Positions 10,276 to 20,344 of a stretch of 64,000 nt of DNA are shown here, piece after piece. Position numbers and translations under genes: made by a program. The DNA comes from Epiperipatus broadwayi (lineage: Eukaryota; Onychophora; Udeonychophora; Euonychophora; Peripatidae). Where the stretch lies: contig JAQFVV010006274.1 of assembly GCA_028023455.1 (NCBI GenBank), positions 4,712,001 to 4,776,000 on the forward strand. The letters are read 5' to 3'. Each line of letters begins with the position of its first letter. Within the stretch, counting starts at the first letter, position 1. The notes beneath the pieces are model-generated. The model made no database searches, had not been told where the DNA came from, and worked only from the letters and a program-made list of their open reading frames with translations.

Positions 10276-10562
10276 TCTTTTTCATATGAGGTCATATGGA
10301 TAGCTGTAGGGAGCTTGAAAGTATGCGTTCAAATCCCTTTTAATTATATATATATATCTGCATGGGAATAGATATAAATTAAATATATAAAACTAATATG
10401 TTTATACTAAATATATATATTATATATCAGATAAATATTATTCAAAAATTTTCTTCCCAATTAATTTTTTCAGATGCATGTAGACATAGCTGCTTAATAG
10501 CAATTTCTTACAATGTCATAACATCTAGTAGAGTTTAATAAATCCTTACATAAAACTGTACC

Positions 10563-10626
10563 ATCCAAATATCTCTAGACTAGTTTCTTGCATATGGCTT
10601 CCATCAGTGAAGAGCTTTTGAATTTT
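10563..10626 (-). ncRNA. Hammerhead-like ribozyme, family B (left arm)
   Basis: Reverse complement reads CTGATGG (complement of 10601-10607, A9 to G), a 12-13-nt stem II region, then GAA and ACTAGT (10579-10584) as palindromic stem III with C as the cleavage nucleotide (GUC triplet). Outer stem I pairs TTCAAA with TTTGGA. The A9 change and weak stem II predict loss of activity. Confidence 0.6.
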
Positions 10627-10883
10627 TGAATAGTGCACATGGGCTTTTTAGATCTAATGTACTTTTCATATAGCAACCTGTTTTTACTTTTTGTTATATT
10701 ATTCGATTACCAGTCCAAAATGAAAAATCTATAAATTTCTTAAATCCAAGCAAATTAGTTTGGACTGAAAAATTTATAAACTTTTCAATTTGCACTGGTA
10801 GCTCGATAGTATAACAAAAAGTAAAAAAATAGCTGCTGGAGAAAAAGGGCACTAAATTCAAAAGGTCCAAGTACATTGTTTAA

Positions 10884-10948
10884 AAATGTAAAAGCTCTTC
10901 ATTGATGAAAGCAATAAGCTAGGAACTAGTTTAGTGATATTTGGATGG
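10884..10948 (+). ncRNA. Hammerhead-like ribozyme, family B (right arm, decayed)
   Basis: Core TTGATGA (10902-10908; C3 to T). After the stem II region GAAACTAGTC has become GGAACTAGTT. Mirror partner of the 10563-10626 motif. Predicted inactive. Confidence 0.55.
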
Positions 10949-10981
10949 AACAACACTAAATAAGGATTTATTAAGCATTAC

Positions 10982-11565
10982 TATTATAGTTGACTAAAAA
11001 CTGTAACACTAATGTATAAAGAATAAATAAAATTGCATGAGTGTAAGCTATAAAATTAATTAATATTAAATAGACATTAAAAATTTACTGTAGAAATAAT
11101 TAATGTGCACATTAAGTAAAATTATGAAAATATAAAAATATCCTAGGTATGCTAATTTGCAAGAAAATAATAATGAAGCTATTTATGCAAAGTAGATCAT
11201 GTAAAACAATACTATCTAGAAATGTGAGTGCAGTTCAGTGCATAATGTGTGTATAAACAATATAGTGCTCACAAACAATAGTGCAACATGTTGAATAGAG
11301 CATAATAGTAAAAAGTTAATGAATAAGAGTTAAAAAAATAAAGTACTGTAATAAAAAAAATGAAGTGTTATAGTTCAATACTATAAAGACCTGTGCACGG
11401 TTATGAAATTCAATCAGTCAGCCACAAGATGAAATACTAACAATCTATTAATATTATATTTCTAGAGTAATAAACTCGTTAAGATGAAAACTTTCTTGGT
11501 ACTTTATTTCTAAAATAATTTAATAATTGCATTGTTAGTTTAGGTCAATTTGGCCCCTATACACA
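10982..11565 (+). repeat. 5' LTR
   Basis: About 584 bp aligning along its length to 13343-13914. Shared landmarks: GACTAAAAACTG near the start, AAGCTATTTATGCAAA, ATGTAAAACAATACTATCTA, TAGAGTAATAAACT and CTAAAATAATTTAAT near the end. The canonical TG start has become TA. A TATA-like TATAAAG at about 11380 and an AATAAA at about 11470 could be the promoter and polyadenylation signals. Confidence 0.85.
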
Positions 11566-11566
11566 T

Positions 11567-11588
11567 TAGTTGGTGAACTCAACAGGAT
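11567..11588 (+). other. Primer-binding-site-like sequence
   Basis: TTGGTGAACTCAACAGGAT begins a few bases after the 5' LTR; the TGGTGA start is typical of tRNA-primed Ty3/gypsy elements. The matching tRNA was not determined. Confidence 0.55.
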
Positions 11589-11689
11589 GTGGTTTGTAGA
11601 AAAGTAGAAGAATTGCTGGCATCTGACCAACTATTAGTACATTACTGTGAAGAGCAAGAACTTTCAATTACAATGATCACCCTCTGATT

Positions 11690-11905
11690 TTAAAATAGGT
11701 GCTGTAATTTCTCACAGTATATATGGAGGAAAATGTCTTATTGCATCCACATCAAGAACATGCTTAGAGGCCAAGAAAAATTATAGTTAATTAGATAATA
11801 TACACAGTAAAAAAATTTATCCAATATATTTATGGCTATTAATTTAAAATCTATATAGTCCATTGAACCACTTATGATTTTGAAATTATTATAAAGCCTG
11901 TAAAG
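11690..11905 (+). pseudogene. Ty3/gypsy RNase H remnant
   Basis: From 11698 the frame reads GAVISHS, then an IASTSRT-x5-AKKNYS block, matching the Ty3 RNase H pattern G-A-V-x-S-H, A-Y-A-S-R-x-L-x-x-A-E-x-N-Y-S. The first stop falls right after NYS, and several more follow. Only the N-terminal half of the domain is recognisable; the polymerase domain upstream is absent. Confidence 0.75.
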
Positions 11906-12239
11906 CATATAAAGCATGCAGACCCTCATTCTAGATGAAAGCCTACACAAATTCAATATTACAAAATTCTAACTATATAGAAGTCATGAAATCTAAAGTT
12001 GTAAATAGATTACAAATTATATCAGAATGTATGAAAAATGGCACAAAATACCAATTAGTAATGGATGAAACAAGGTTGGCTAAAAGTGCGAACAAACTAT
12101 GTAGTGCTGCAAATCTGGAATGCTTAGAAAAGTTTATCTATGCATAAAGAATATATTCTAATGACTTACTGAGTTTTAATTCCAATTTAGGAAAGGAAAT
12201 GCATGCTACAATTACTATATGAATAGTTTGTATGAAAGA

Positions 12240-12770
12240 ATTGGCTTGTTCATATATAATGATATTGAGGAATCTGTAGACATGTCAAGCCTGTCAAGAA
12301 ACAGTGAGATTACCTGCAAAAGAGTTAAAACCATGGTCTGAAGCTACAAATCCATGAGGTTCATTTAGATCATGCAGAGTCATTCCATGAATATATATTT
12401 CTTGTAGTTATAGATACATACTCCAAATGGATGAAATATAGAAGTCAAAAATACCAAATAGATAATCTAACAAAAGTACTAAATAAATTCTTCATGCCAC
12501 ATAGATACCCTGAGTTAATAGTTACAGACAACTGTGCAGGATTTTGTTCAGTACAATTGAGGAATTTTCTTGCTAAGAAGGAAATACAGTATTTGTTAAC
12601 ATCACTGTACCACTCCAAATCAAATGAACTAGTGAAAAATGCTATTCAATAGCTAAAAAATACATTGAATAAAATGGAATATATAGATAATCATAAAGAG
12701 AGATATTTGCAACGTTTTATCATCATTTCACAATGACTTCAATAACCCAAAAAATTCCAAAAATTATTGA
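12240..12770 (+). pseudogene. Ty3/gypsy integrase remnant
   Basis: About 12280-12430 reads CQACQ, then HLDHAESFHEYIFLV and DTYSKWM (the usual IDFAGP-x-FLVVVDAYSKW region with the first catalytic Asp). The open frame 12431-12652 continues with VTDN (second Asp) and LYHSKSN; the following position where the third catalytic Glu is expected is Lys. Stops and frame changes occur at about 12340 and 12650. A C-terminal RRSSRDR-like tail is visible near 13255. The core is therefore broken both by stops and by loss of a catalytic residue. Confidence 0.8.
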
Positions 12771-12808
12771 TGAAACACTATTATAGGGCACATATTTCTG
12801 TCTTAATT

Positions 12809-12840
12809 CCCCCCCCCCAAAAAAAAAAAAAAAAAAAAAA
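12809..12840 (+). repeat. (C)n(A)n homopolymer junction
   Basis: About 10 C followed by about 22 A inside the retrotransposon body. Probably a slippage-expanded tract; sequence length is likely unreliable here. Confidence 0.8.
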
Positions 12841-13327
12841 CTAGAGAGAAAGAAACAAAACCAGAAATTGTTAAATTTAAATTAAGACTGTCTGGATAAG
12901 ACACATACTGAAGAAAAATGAATAATTGGAATTATAACTAAGCTATTGTCTAATTAAATACGCATAATTAAAACTTAAAATGGTAGAGAAGGCAGCATAT
13001 TATCCATGTGAAAATCCGTTTTTATGAGCTGATAAATGCAAATAGAAAAACATATAACTATAACTACTGCGCCCATGGAAGATTCTCTAGAAAATAATGA
13101 AAATATTAAAAGAGATACATTTACTAATACTGAATTATATGTAGAAGAAAAATCTTCAAGTCAAGATTCACAGAATATACCTACTGAATTGGACAATAAA
13201 ATATAGCCAGAACAAGAATAACTGAGTAGGAAAAAAAAATTAATATTTTCAAGATCTTCCAGAGATCGATGTATGCTTAAAAAATTTCAGGATTATTTCT
13301 TGTGAGTTAATAGGATCTATTTCTAGA

Positions 13328-13342
13328 GTGAAAAGGAGGAAT
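13328..13342 (+). other. Polypurine tract
   Basis: GTGAAAAGGAGGAAT immediately precedes the TGTTATATTAG start of the 3' LTR, where plus-strand priming takes place in LTR elements. Confidence 0.7.
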
Positions 13343-13914
13343 TGTTATATTAGACTAAAAACTGAATAAAGAATAAATAAAGTTGGATGAGTGTGTGCAT
13401 ATAAAATTAGTCAATATTAAGACATTAAAAATTCACTCTAGAAATAATTAATATGCACAATAAATAAAATGAAGCAAATACAAAAATATTTTAGATATGA
13501 TAATTTGCAAAAATATAAAAACGAAGCTATTTATGCAAATTAGATGTCATGTAAAACAATACTATCTAAAAATGTGAGGGTGCAATTCAGTGCATAATTT
13601 ATCTATGAGCAGCATGGTATTTGCCAACAGCAATCTAATATGCTGAAGAGAGCAAATAGTGAAAAGTTAACAAAGTAAATAAAGTTCTGTAATAAGAAAA
13701 ATGTGTTCTAGTTCAACACTATAAAGAATGGTGTGTGCATGATTGACTGATTTAATTTACGAAATTCCATCAACCAGCAGCCAGTTGAAATGCTAATAAT
13801 CTACTAATAGTATATTTTTAGAGTAATAAACTTTAAGTTTAAAACTTTCTTTGGGTATTTCTAAAATAATTTAATGTGTACAGTTGGTTTACATCAATCT
13901 GGTCCCTGTTTATA
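13343..13914 (+). repeat. 3' LTR
   Basis: About 572 bp, starting TGTTATATTAGACTAAAAAC and ending near TGGTCCCTGTTTATA, aligned to 10982-11565. It keeps the TG start that the 5' LTR has lost. Confidence 0.85.
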
Positions 13915-16900
13915 TCAACTACCATTACTAAACCTTACACTAGATATCATAAATGTTGTGAGATTTGATATTGCTACAAGATAGCAAAAAAATCACATGA
14001 TGAGTATTGAGGCACAAGGCGATCTACATTTGATTTTCTCTTTAATCGAATCTTTAAATATTGCTTTAACTTCACGAAAGACTACAGCGATGACTAATTA
14101 ATCACGTGAAGATTCCTTAGATTCGGAAAAAGGAAATTTATAGTAGTAATACTATGATGTAATTTATAAAATTAATATATAATCTATACTTTTCATTGAC
14201 AAGTTTTTCTTTTTTTGCAAACTTTTACTATTATTTGTCTTTTTACCTTCTTATTTGGTTTTGAGAAAACAGGTGATGGGGATGGAAGAGAAGGGGGAAA
14301 AATACTGCCAATTGTAAGTTTTCAAGATTGATATCTTGTAATACTATCTATCTAAAATTGACTTATAAAATTAATTATTATAAATAATTTCAAACAACTT
14401 CTAATTTGTAATAGACAAATTGGTTTAAAATTTTATCTTAAATTTCTTTCTTATTTAAAGCTTTTTAAAAAGTGAGGGTGGGGGTAGAGAAATATGGTCA
14501 AATTGTATTATCAACTTTTCTAGAAAACAAAAATTGTCATATACATTTAATACCAATTACAAATAAAACAAACAATCGAAATAAGAATGAACTGACTGGC
14601 TTTGAAACAACAATAACTGCAACCAATTAATACAAAAAGGTCAAAATGAAACTTTTTTCTTATTTATTTGGGATTCCCATGACCATTCGATAGTTGTCTT
14701 TTTACTTCACAAATAAACAAAAAGGAATTATAACTTCATACAAATTGAATAATTTGGCAGCATGGATGGACAATGCAAAATCGCTTTAACCCCCCTCCCC
14801 CACGCTTTCTTTTCTCTATCCTAGATGACAGGAGGTCTAAATGAAGAACATATGGAAGTTTATTTTTCCTTTTTTTTTATATATATTAAAAAACTCAAAA
14901 AGACAATTTAAACAAACACCAAGAGTAATGTTTCCATTTCTTTTTCAAATAAAAACCAATTTTAACAATATCAACGAAGAACACAAAGTTTCTATTTAAA
15001 TTAATTTCTAAAAAGAAAAAAAACCATTTCTTATAATGCATGGGAAAATGTTTTTTATCTTTTAATTTTCTGTTGTATTTTTGAACTATTTATGAATCTA
15101 GAATTTTAGATATGTAAAGTATGATGAATCTTCAATTTATTGATTAGTTATCCCAGAATTAATTTATGACATAGATGCAGTGTTTTAAAGAAACAAAGAG
15201 AAAATCGATTGTAAGAAGTCAAGTGCATCAGTATCATGTGATGTCTTGTTGGTCATGAGATATAGCTGCCCATATTTACAATAATTCTTGCCCTTGAAAT
15301 TTTTGATAATAATTTGTTTTATATAGAGTTAAACAACTAGACAATTACCACCATAAATATATAAACACATACACACAAAGCCATAACAGTATAGTTATTC
15401 TTGTGTTATTTCTGCTATGTTGCATCTCATTTTAATTAGAATTATAATATCACTTAAAATAATTTTCAGTTAAAAAAAAAAAAAAAGGAAATAATATATA
15501 ATGTGATTTTTAAAATAATCTTATTTTTTTCTTTTAAAATTGATATAGTCCATGCCTGCTAATCTGGTAAAATATTAAAAAAAATATTTCACATAAATTG
15601 CATTTTCTTTTAGCGTCATAATCAAAGCATCTACAAATACTTAAAAATGGCATCTTACTTTTGTGTTTTTAAACATACACAAACACAAAAAAAGCAATTG
15701 CATTCTATCATAAAATTAATTTTTAATTCATAACATTTTTTAGATTGCAAGAATGTATTTATAAACTTATTATTATTTTATTAAACATCAAACCATTCAA
15801 GACACTTAATTTTTTTAAAAAAATTATCAGAAATTAACTTTGATTAGTTTTGAATATTGTGCCTTTCAAAGGTGGCCAATGAAGTTTTTAAGCAAGAGTG
15901 CTTTATTACTGCATTGCTGCAAAAAGCAAGCAGAAAAACAAAAGCAAACACTCAACCATTTTATTTTTACATACCAATCGTTATTAAAAGGTCTAATGAA
16001 CTTTTTATTTTTATTGATATTTGACGAATAATAATAATTAGACTAGATTGACTCTTTCTATTTCAATTTTTTCACGCAATGACAATTGGAAAAATATATT
16101 TTTTTAAATATATTTAACACTAACACCCCTCATGATAAATATTTAAAATATTTCTTTTATTATTTTGTTATATTTTGCTGTAATAAATATTTATATGTTA
16201 ATTTATAAATGTTAATTATAAAAAAATAAATAAATTATTATTCACCCTAAATGAAAACAATCTAAATTTATTCACTCTGAAGAGAAATCAGAATAGATAA
16301 ACTTATCAAGTTCAAATAACTACTGATACTGCTCAGCGAAAAACTCCAATGTTATACACATTGGTAAAAGGGGAAATGAATATCAGAATTTGCTGAAATC
16401 CAACAAGTATGTTTCTGGCAATGCTATAATTAGCAGGGCCTTCGAATAGAATTTCAAGCATTGCTTAAAATAATTCTTTTAAAAAAAGTTTAAAGAGTTA
16501 TATTTACATAATAATTATACAAAATATTGGATGATTTTATATTATTGATATTTTCAAGCACAAATTTAATAATTTTTTTTCCCCTGAGAATGTTGCAGTA
16601 CCACAGTGCTTATGGACCACCTGCTACTGCTGCATTTACTGTAACTTAATGTGTATTTTCTATTCGAAATTTTTCATTACATTGTAAAATAATTTCAAAT
16701 AGACTATCAAAATTTTTTATAAGATAGCTTTTTTTTTTTATTTTCCCATTACTATCAATGCACCCATGACTAAATCATTTTAAAAATATCTTTATTTTTT
16801 CCAAGATCATCTATAGTTTGATTATGAATTTAATTATTTTTAGATGAAAGAAAACAAAAATTATGTTAGCCTTCAAAAACTTAAGTCTCCAGCTTTAATA

Positions 16901-17500
16901 AAGCTTGAAATTTCAACTCCTTTAATATAATTTTTCAAGAGAAACTTATAATATAATCCAGATAAATCCTAGATATTTTTCTGTTAATGTTATGAAAAAT
17001 TGAGTTCAATTTCTAAATAATAGACATCTGAAAAGCTAATCAAACTTTGTACATATATCAGTGAGAAAATACCAGATACTTTTCAAAGCAAATTTTATTG
17101 CCAAATTCTTTCCAAAATGGTACAGGGCTCGAAATAGTTTTAGTCATAATAAAATCAAATTTCTGAATATCTCATTAGTGTTAAGTTTAAAAATATTTAT
17201 AACTTTTTTTAATATTAATCCTATAATCTGTATTACTGGTATGTAATTCTAATTAAACTGATAACATATGTAATACATGAAAATGTTCATATTTATCTCA
17301 TGAAACAATGGTCAATGATCAATAACATGAGATTAACCTCAATATAGCTATAACTAATATTCTCAATCTAATTGAGTATAATTTTTGCTATCATACCAGT
17401 TCATATGAAAATTAAAAAATATTATTATTTACCTTAAGATTTCTTGACTGGAAGCAATTGATTCTATGGCTTTCATGACACAAACTTTCTCATCAACTAT
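13915..17500. other. No confident feature
   Basis: About 3.6 kb of AT-rich sequence with A/T homopolymers. Open frames at 15840-16031 and 17061-17246 have no domain signature or convincing splice context. I see no LTR, TIR or ribozyme motif. Confidence 0.45.
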
Positions 17501-17540
17501 AAAATTATATATATACATGTTAAAACGAAGATTTGCACGG

Positions 17541-17763
17541 GTTAAATATATAAAATACATATTTTGCGGGTTCATCCGTGTTAAAAACTTTTAATATTAA
17601 TATACAGACGTTTTGACTTGGTCACACAAGCCATCCATTCTACCTTTTATAACTCTGTGGATGGCTTGTGTGACCAAGTCGAAACGTCAGTATATTAATA
17701 TTAAAAGTTTTTAACACGGATGAACCAGCAAAATATGTATTTTATATATATATATATATATAT
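17541..17763. repeat. Fold-back element with GTCGAAACGTC motif (family D)
   Basis: Arms 17547-17639 and 17656-17750 are near-perfect inverted repeats: TTCATCCGTGTTAAAAACTT / AAGTTTTTAACACGGATGAA, then ACTTGGTCACACAAGCCATC / GATGGCTTGTGTGACCAAGT. The short spacer is the TACCTTTTATAAC region, and a (TA)n tract follows at 17742-17763. On the plus strand stem II-like GGCTTG / CAAGTC surrounds TGTGAC, followed by GAAACGTC, i.e. the GAA, short palindromic ACGT stem III and C of a hammerhead. The CTGATGA box is not recognisable (GTGGAT in its place). Best read as a degenerate PLE-type hammerhead repeat. Confidence 0.6.
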
Positions 17764-17809
17764 AAAGCATTTTAATTAAAAACTGATTTTTATAAATAAA
17801 TAATGCCTC

Positions 17810-18730
17810 TAGATATAGTGAACCAAATCCTTCTTAATAGTAAGCAAGACTAATATAATAATATATATTTTTTCAAGTTCTTGTTTTCATCAGTGCATCT
17901 TTCATCTTAGCTACGGATGTATTTTGAAACAACCACTTCACCTTTTCAAGTGAGTAAGGCATATACAGCACACATCATAATTCATTTTTCATATACACAT
18001 TTTTAAATATATATACTTAAATTTAACTTCCTGTATATATTTCAAACTTCTTTTCCATTATACATTCCTGATACATATGTCCAAAGACATGAAAAAGATA
18101 AATGATTTTCAAGATGTACACTTTGTGCTAAACAAGCACTCATTAAATGACTCGGAACACAATCTCTTACACATATCTTCATCATTTATTTAATATTATA
18201 TAGATAGCAAATTATTATAGTTTGATTAGATATGGCAAAATTTCTGCACTCACAACTTTGACACAAACTAGTCCATGCAAATATATTAATGATTATTAAT
18301 AAGCATTTATTAAACTAAAGATTATCTCTAGCTGAAAAATATACTTCAAGTCTCAATTAATGAATAATATGTCTGCAGTGCTATAGAAGTTTTAACACCT
18401 GAATTTCTTTATCCATGTTGACAATTTTGATAACTTTCATTATACCACTCTCATGTAAGGTAGGGATTGATTTCTATCTATTTTAATATCTTTTGAAGTA
18501 ACCCACATTGCATTATAATATATATTTTTTCAAGTTGTTATTTTTATCAATGCATCTTTCATCTTATCTCAACCATACATCAACCCTGTTGTCAAACCAA
18601 TTTTTTTCAATATGGTCACATTTTGAAACATCCAGTTCACTTTTTCAAGAGAGTAAAACAAATACAATAATGTTCATGGATATACTGAACCAAACCTGTC
18701 TTAATTATAAGCAATAATGAAACAATAATA
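17810..18730 (-). repeat. Diverged repeat units around a family A hammerhead
   Basis: The segment AATAATATATATTTTTTCAA with the following GCATCTTTCATCTTA and TTTTGAAACA blocks occurs at about 17850-17950 and 18515-18650, roughly 660 bp apart, and the GAACCAAA / TAAGCAA block occurs at 17819 and about 18689. On the minus strand these units hold CTGATGA (or TTGATAA) 12 nt before GAAA, a possible fourth hammerhead-like group with poor stems. Between them lies a clearer family A motif at 18090-18180. Confidence 0.5.
18090..18180 (-). ncRNA. Hammerhead-like ribozyme, family A (decayed, antisense)
   Basis: Reverse complement keeps stem II GTGCT / AGCAC (loop TGTTT) and flanks typical of family A, including ATCATTTATCTTTTTCATG. 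The core is TTAATGA (complement of 18140-18146) and AAAG replaces GAAA. Predicted inactive. Confidence 0.5.
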
Positions 18731-18849
18731 TATATCATATGACATAATACAAAATGATTGTGAAGCCATTTAAAATAAGAGGCCATATCCAACCCAATTC
18801 CATTATGCCCACCACTCATAAATTAGCTGGTCTTACATCTTTTCTCCAC

Positions 18850-19450
18850 AGGAACAAATAGCTGTGTAAATTAGAAGCAGACAGAAAGAAAAATCTAATA
18901 ACATACAAGGAAGACTTGTCAAAGATGGGTTTCAAACATGGGCTAATCAACAGAAAGACCAATAAAGCAACTAATAAAATACCTAAAGTGGATACACACA
19001 GGTTGCTGTGACCATACCCTCCAAGTTTACATAATAAATTTTATGCAATTTTTAATAGACAGTTCTAATTAAGTTTCCGACCCCCCCCCCAGTTCTAACA
19101 GATTAATTAACACGAAAGATAAACTAAAACAGGTTCAAACACCTCAGGCCATTTGCAATATTGCTTGCACTCACACAAATTGTAGAGCTTCATATTATGG
19201 GGAAACTAAGGGAGCACTGGAAACCAGATTACTACAACACAGATATTCATACACTAAGGCACAGTCAGATCCCTCATGCTATTCCATCTTTGCACTACAT
19301 CAGAAACTAGCAGAACACCAGTGTGAACCAGAAAAGATCAACCTGGTCTGCAAAGAGAGACATGATGTGAAAAGAAAAGGGAAAGAGCCTGCTTCATCGC
19401 TATGGATTGCAACATTATGCTTCTCGATATTGAAGAAATGGAGTAATTAA
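18850..19450 (+). pseudogene. Penelope-like GIY-YIG endonuclease remnant
   Basis: The frame ending at the stop 19448-19450 is open from about 19091 and includes the linker KDKLKQVQTPQAI, then a Cys pair (CNIACTHTNC) and SYYGETKGALETRLLQHR, which is the [YV]-Y-x-G-E-T-x3-L-x-x-R-x-x-x-H signature of the PLE endonuclease (19193 onward). Before 19091 a second frame reads LSKMGFKHGLINRK, matching the L-x-x-NGY-x-x-x-[FL]-I segment that joins reverse transcriptase and endonuclease; a C10 run (19081-19090) and stops separate the two. The endonuclease would nick target DNA for priming. The gene is broken. Confidence 0.78.
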
Positions 19451-19694
19451 ACTTTAACCTTGTATAATTTGCATATAATTAGAGTTGCTTCACTCAGAGC
19501 TATGAATATGAGAGCATGCCTCTCAAAAGCGCTCAGCAGAGAAATTTAATAATAAAAAGTAAACAGTAGCTTTGCAGGTTAAGTGTTAATAGCGCCAATA
19601 TTGTTTTACTCATATAATTTTGGCAAAGTTTTTGAAGCAATTTCATATTAAAACATCTTTATATAATAGCAATTATAATAATAATAATAATAAA

Positions 19695-20240
19695 CTTCAT
19701 GTATTTTCTCTTGTAGCATTTATCATAAAAAATAAAATAATTAAGCTTGTTTAGAGCTAGTAGCAGGCTCTTTATATATTACATATTGGTAATACAAGCT
19801 ATATAGGTCATGTGATATATGATTGATTTTTACTATTATAATTTTGCTATTAGGGCTTTGGCTATATTAAATTGCTAAGCCTACTAATATATGGGATCTC
19901 TGAATTTAGTTCAGGCTCATATAGTTTCTTTGGTTAAAGAGCTGAATTTGAAGACATATAGGTGTCTGAAGATTTGGATCTTTTTCTTAATATTTAAGAA
20001 TTAGATAAATGCTTGGCTTGAGTTAATATTTTGAATCTTATGTCCTAGCTCTTCACTGATGAGAGCCATAGCTCGAAACCGGTCTGGGGATGGGGACCAT
20101 CATAGATAAAAGCTTCATGTATTTTCTCTTGTAGCATTTATCATAAAAATAAAATAATTAAGCTTGTTTAGAGCTAGTAGCAGGCTCTTTATATATTACA
20201 TATTGGTAATACAAGCTACATAGGTCATGTGATATATGAC
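19695..20240 (+). repeat. PLE pseudo-LTR: 418-bp-spaced direct repeat, family B
   Basis: About 128 bp starting CTTCATGTATTTTCTCTTGT at 19695 is repeated almost exactly from 20113 (spacing 418), including TTAAGCTTGTTTAGAGCTAG and GGTCATGTGATATATGA. The ribozyme at 20041-20096 lies just before the second copy. A TAA tract precedes the first copy (about 19676-19692) and a long (TAA)n follows the second (20250-20341). The 3' terminal motif TAATACAAGCT ... GTCATGTGATATATGA recurs at the end of the 63.5-63.85 kb element. Confidence 0.85.
20041..20096 (+). ncRNA. Type I hammerhead ribozyme, family B, intact core
   Basis: All conserved positions are present: CTGATGA 20056-20062; stem II GAGC / GCTC with tetraloop CATA (20063-20074); GAA 20075-20077; stem III ACCGGT, self-complementary (20078-20083); C17 at 20084, giving a GUC cleavage triplet. 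Stem I pairs CTTCA (20051-20055) with TGGGG (20085-20089) and continues after an internal loop with GTCC / GGAC. The very short stem III suggests efficient cleavage only as a dimer, as known for schistosome and retrozyme hammerheads. Cleavage is predicted after C20084. Confidence 0.88.
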
Positions 20241-20248
20241 GGATTTTT

Positions 20249-20249
<1 letters not shown>

Positions 20250-20341
<92 letters not shown>
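20250..20341 (+). repeat. (TAA)n microsatellite
   Basis: About 90 bp of uninterrupted TAA immediately after the PLE terminal repeat. The poly-isoleucine open frame across it is an artefact. Confidence 0.97.
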
Positions 20342-20343
<2 letters not shown>

Positions 20344-20344
20344 A

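Larger units (their letters stand above)
9150..10345. repeat. Family A hammerhead array: two inverted tandem dimers forming a palindrome
   Basis: Left arm (about 9150-9713) is antisense, right arm (about 9750-10345) is sense. Within the left arm equivalent points recur 451 bp apart (CTCCAATA at 9256 and 9707); within the right arm the ribozyme cores are 448 bp apart (9779 and 10227). The centre is a (CA)n(TA)n tract (about 9714-9750), which cuts the second antisense ribozyme. Unit landmarks shared with the 28 kb array are the TGAGCRTTCCATCATCAG segment, GATTGAAGCCTGTCC and the ATCTTAATATA segment before the ribozyme. No ORF is encoded. All ribozymes here carry core substitutions, so this is an old copy. 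Confidence 0.8.
10535..10980. repeat. Fold-back hammerhead element, family B (old)
   Basis: Left arm (about 10540-10700) is the reverse complement of the right arm (about 10800-10980), with landmarks AAATCCTTA / AAGGATTT, CCATCCAAATATC / GATATTTGGATGG, ACTAGTTTCTTG / AAGCTAGGAACTAGT and TATAACAAAAAGTAAAAA in the interior. An inner inverted repeat surrounds 10755. Each arm bears a family B hammerhead motif. No coding capacity. Its right end abuts the 5' LTR at 10982. Confidence 0.75.
10982..13914 (+). mobile_element. Ty3/gypsy LTR retrotransposon, internally deleted
   Basis: Two long terminal repeats flank 1.78 kb of internal sequence in which only RNase H and integrase remnants remain; gag, protease and most of the reverse transcriptase are missing. 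The order 5' LTR, primer-binding-like site, RNase H, integrase, polypurine tract, 3' LTR is correct for Ty3/gypsy. The LTRs have diverged visibly (substitutions and indels throughout), so the insertion is old. I see no clear target-site duplication: the 5' flank ends CATTAC and the 3' flank begins TCAACT. Confidence 0.85.
18840..20240 (+). mobile_element. Penelope-like element remnant (3' part) with hammerhead terminal repeat
   Basis: From 5' to 3': the region after the reverse transcriptase (about 18850-19090), a GIY-YIG endonuclease (19091-19450), an untranslated stretch, and a 418-bp-spaced direct repeat carrying a hammerhead ribozyme (19695-20240). This order is that of canonical PLEs, whose pseudo-LTRs hold type I hammerheads. 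The 5' part with the reverse transcriptase catalytic core is not seen. Confidence 0.75.

Noticed and set aside
17860-17910. CTGATGA then GAAA 12 nt later on the minus strand
   Set aside because: Spacing is right, but stem II has only two pairs and stem III is not definable; kept only as a note within the repeat entry.
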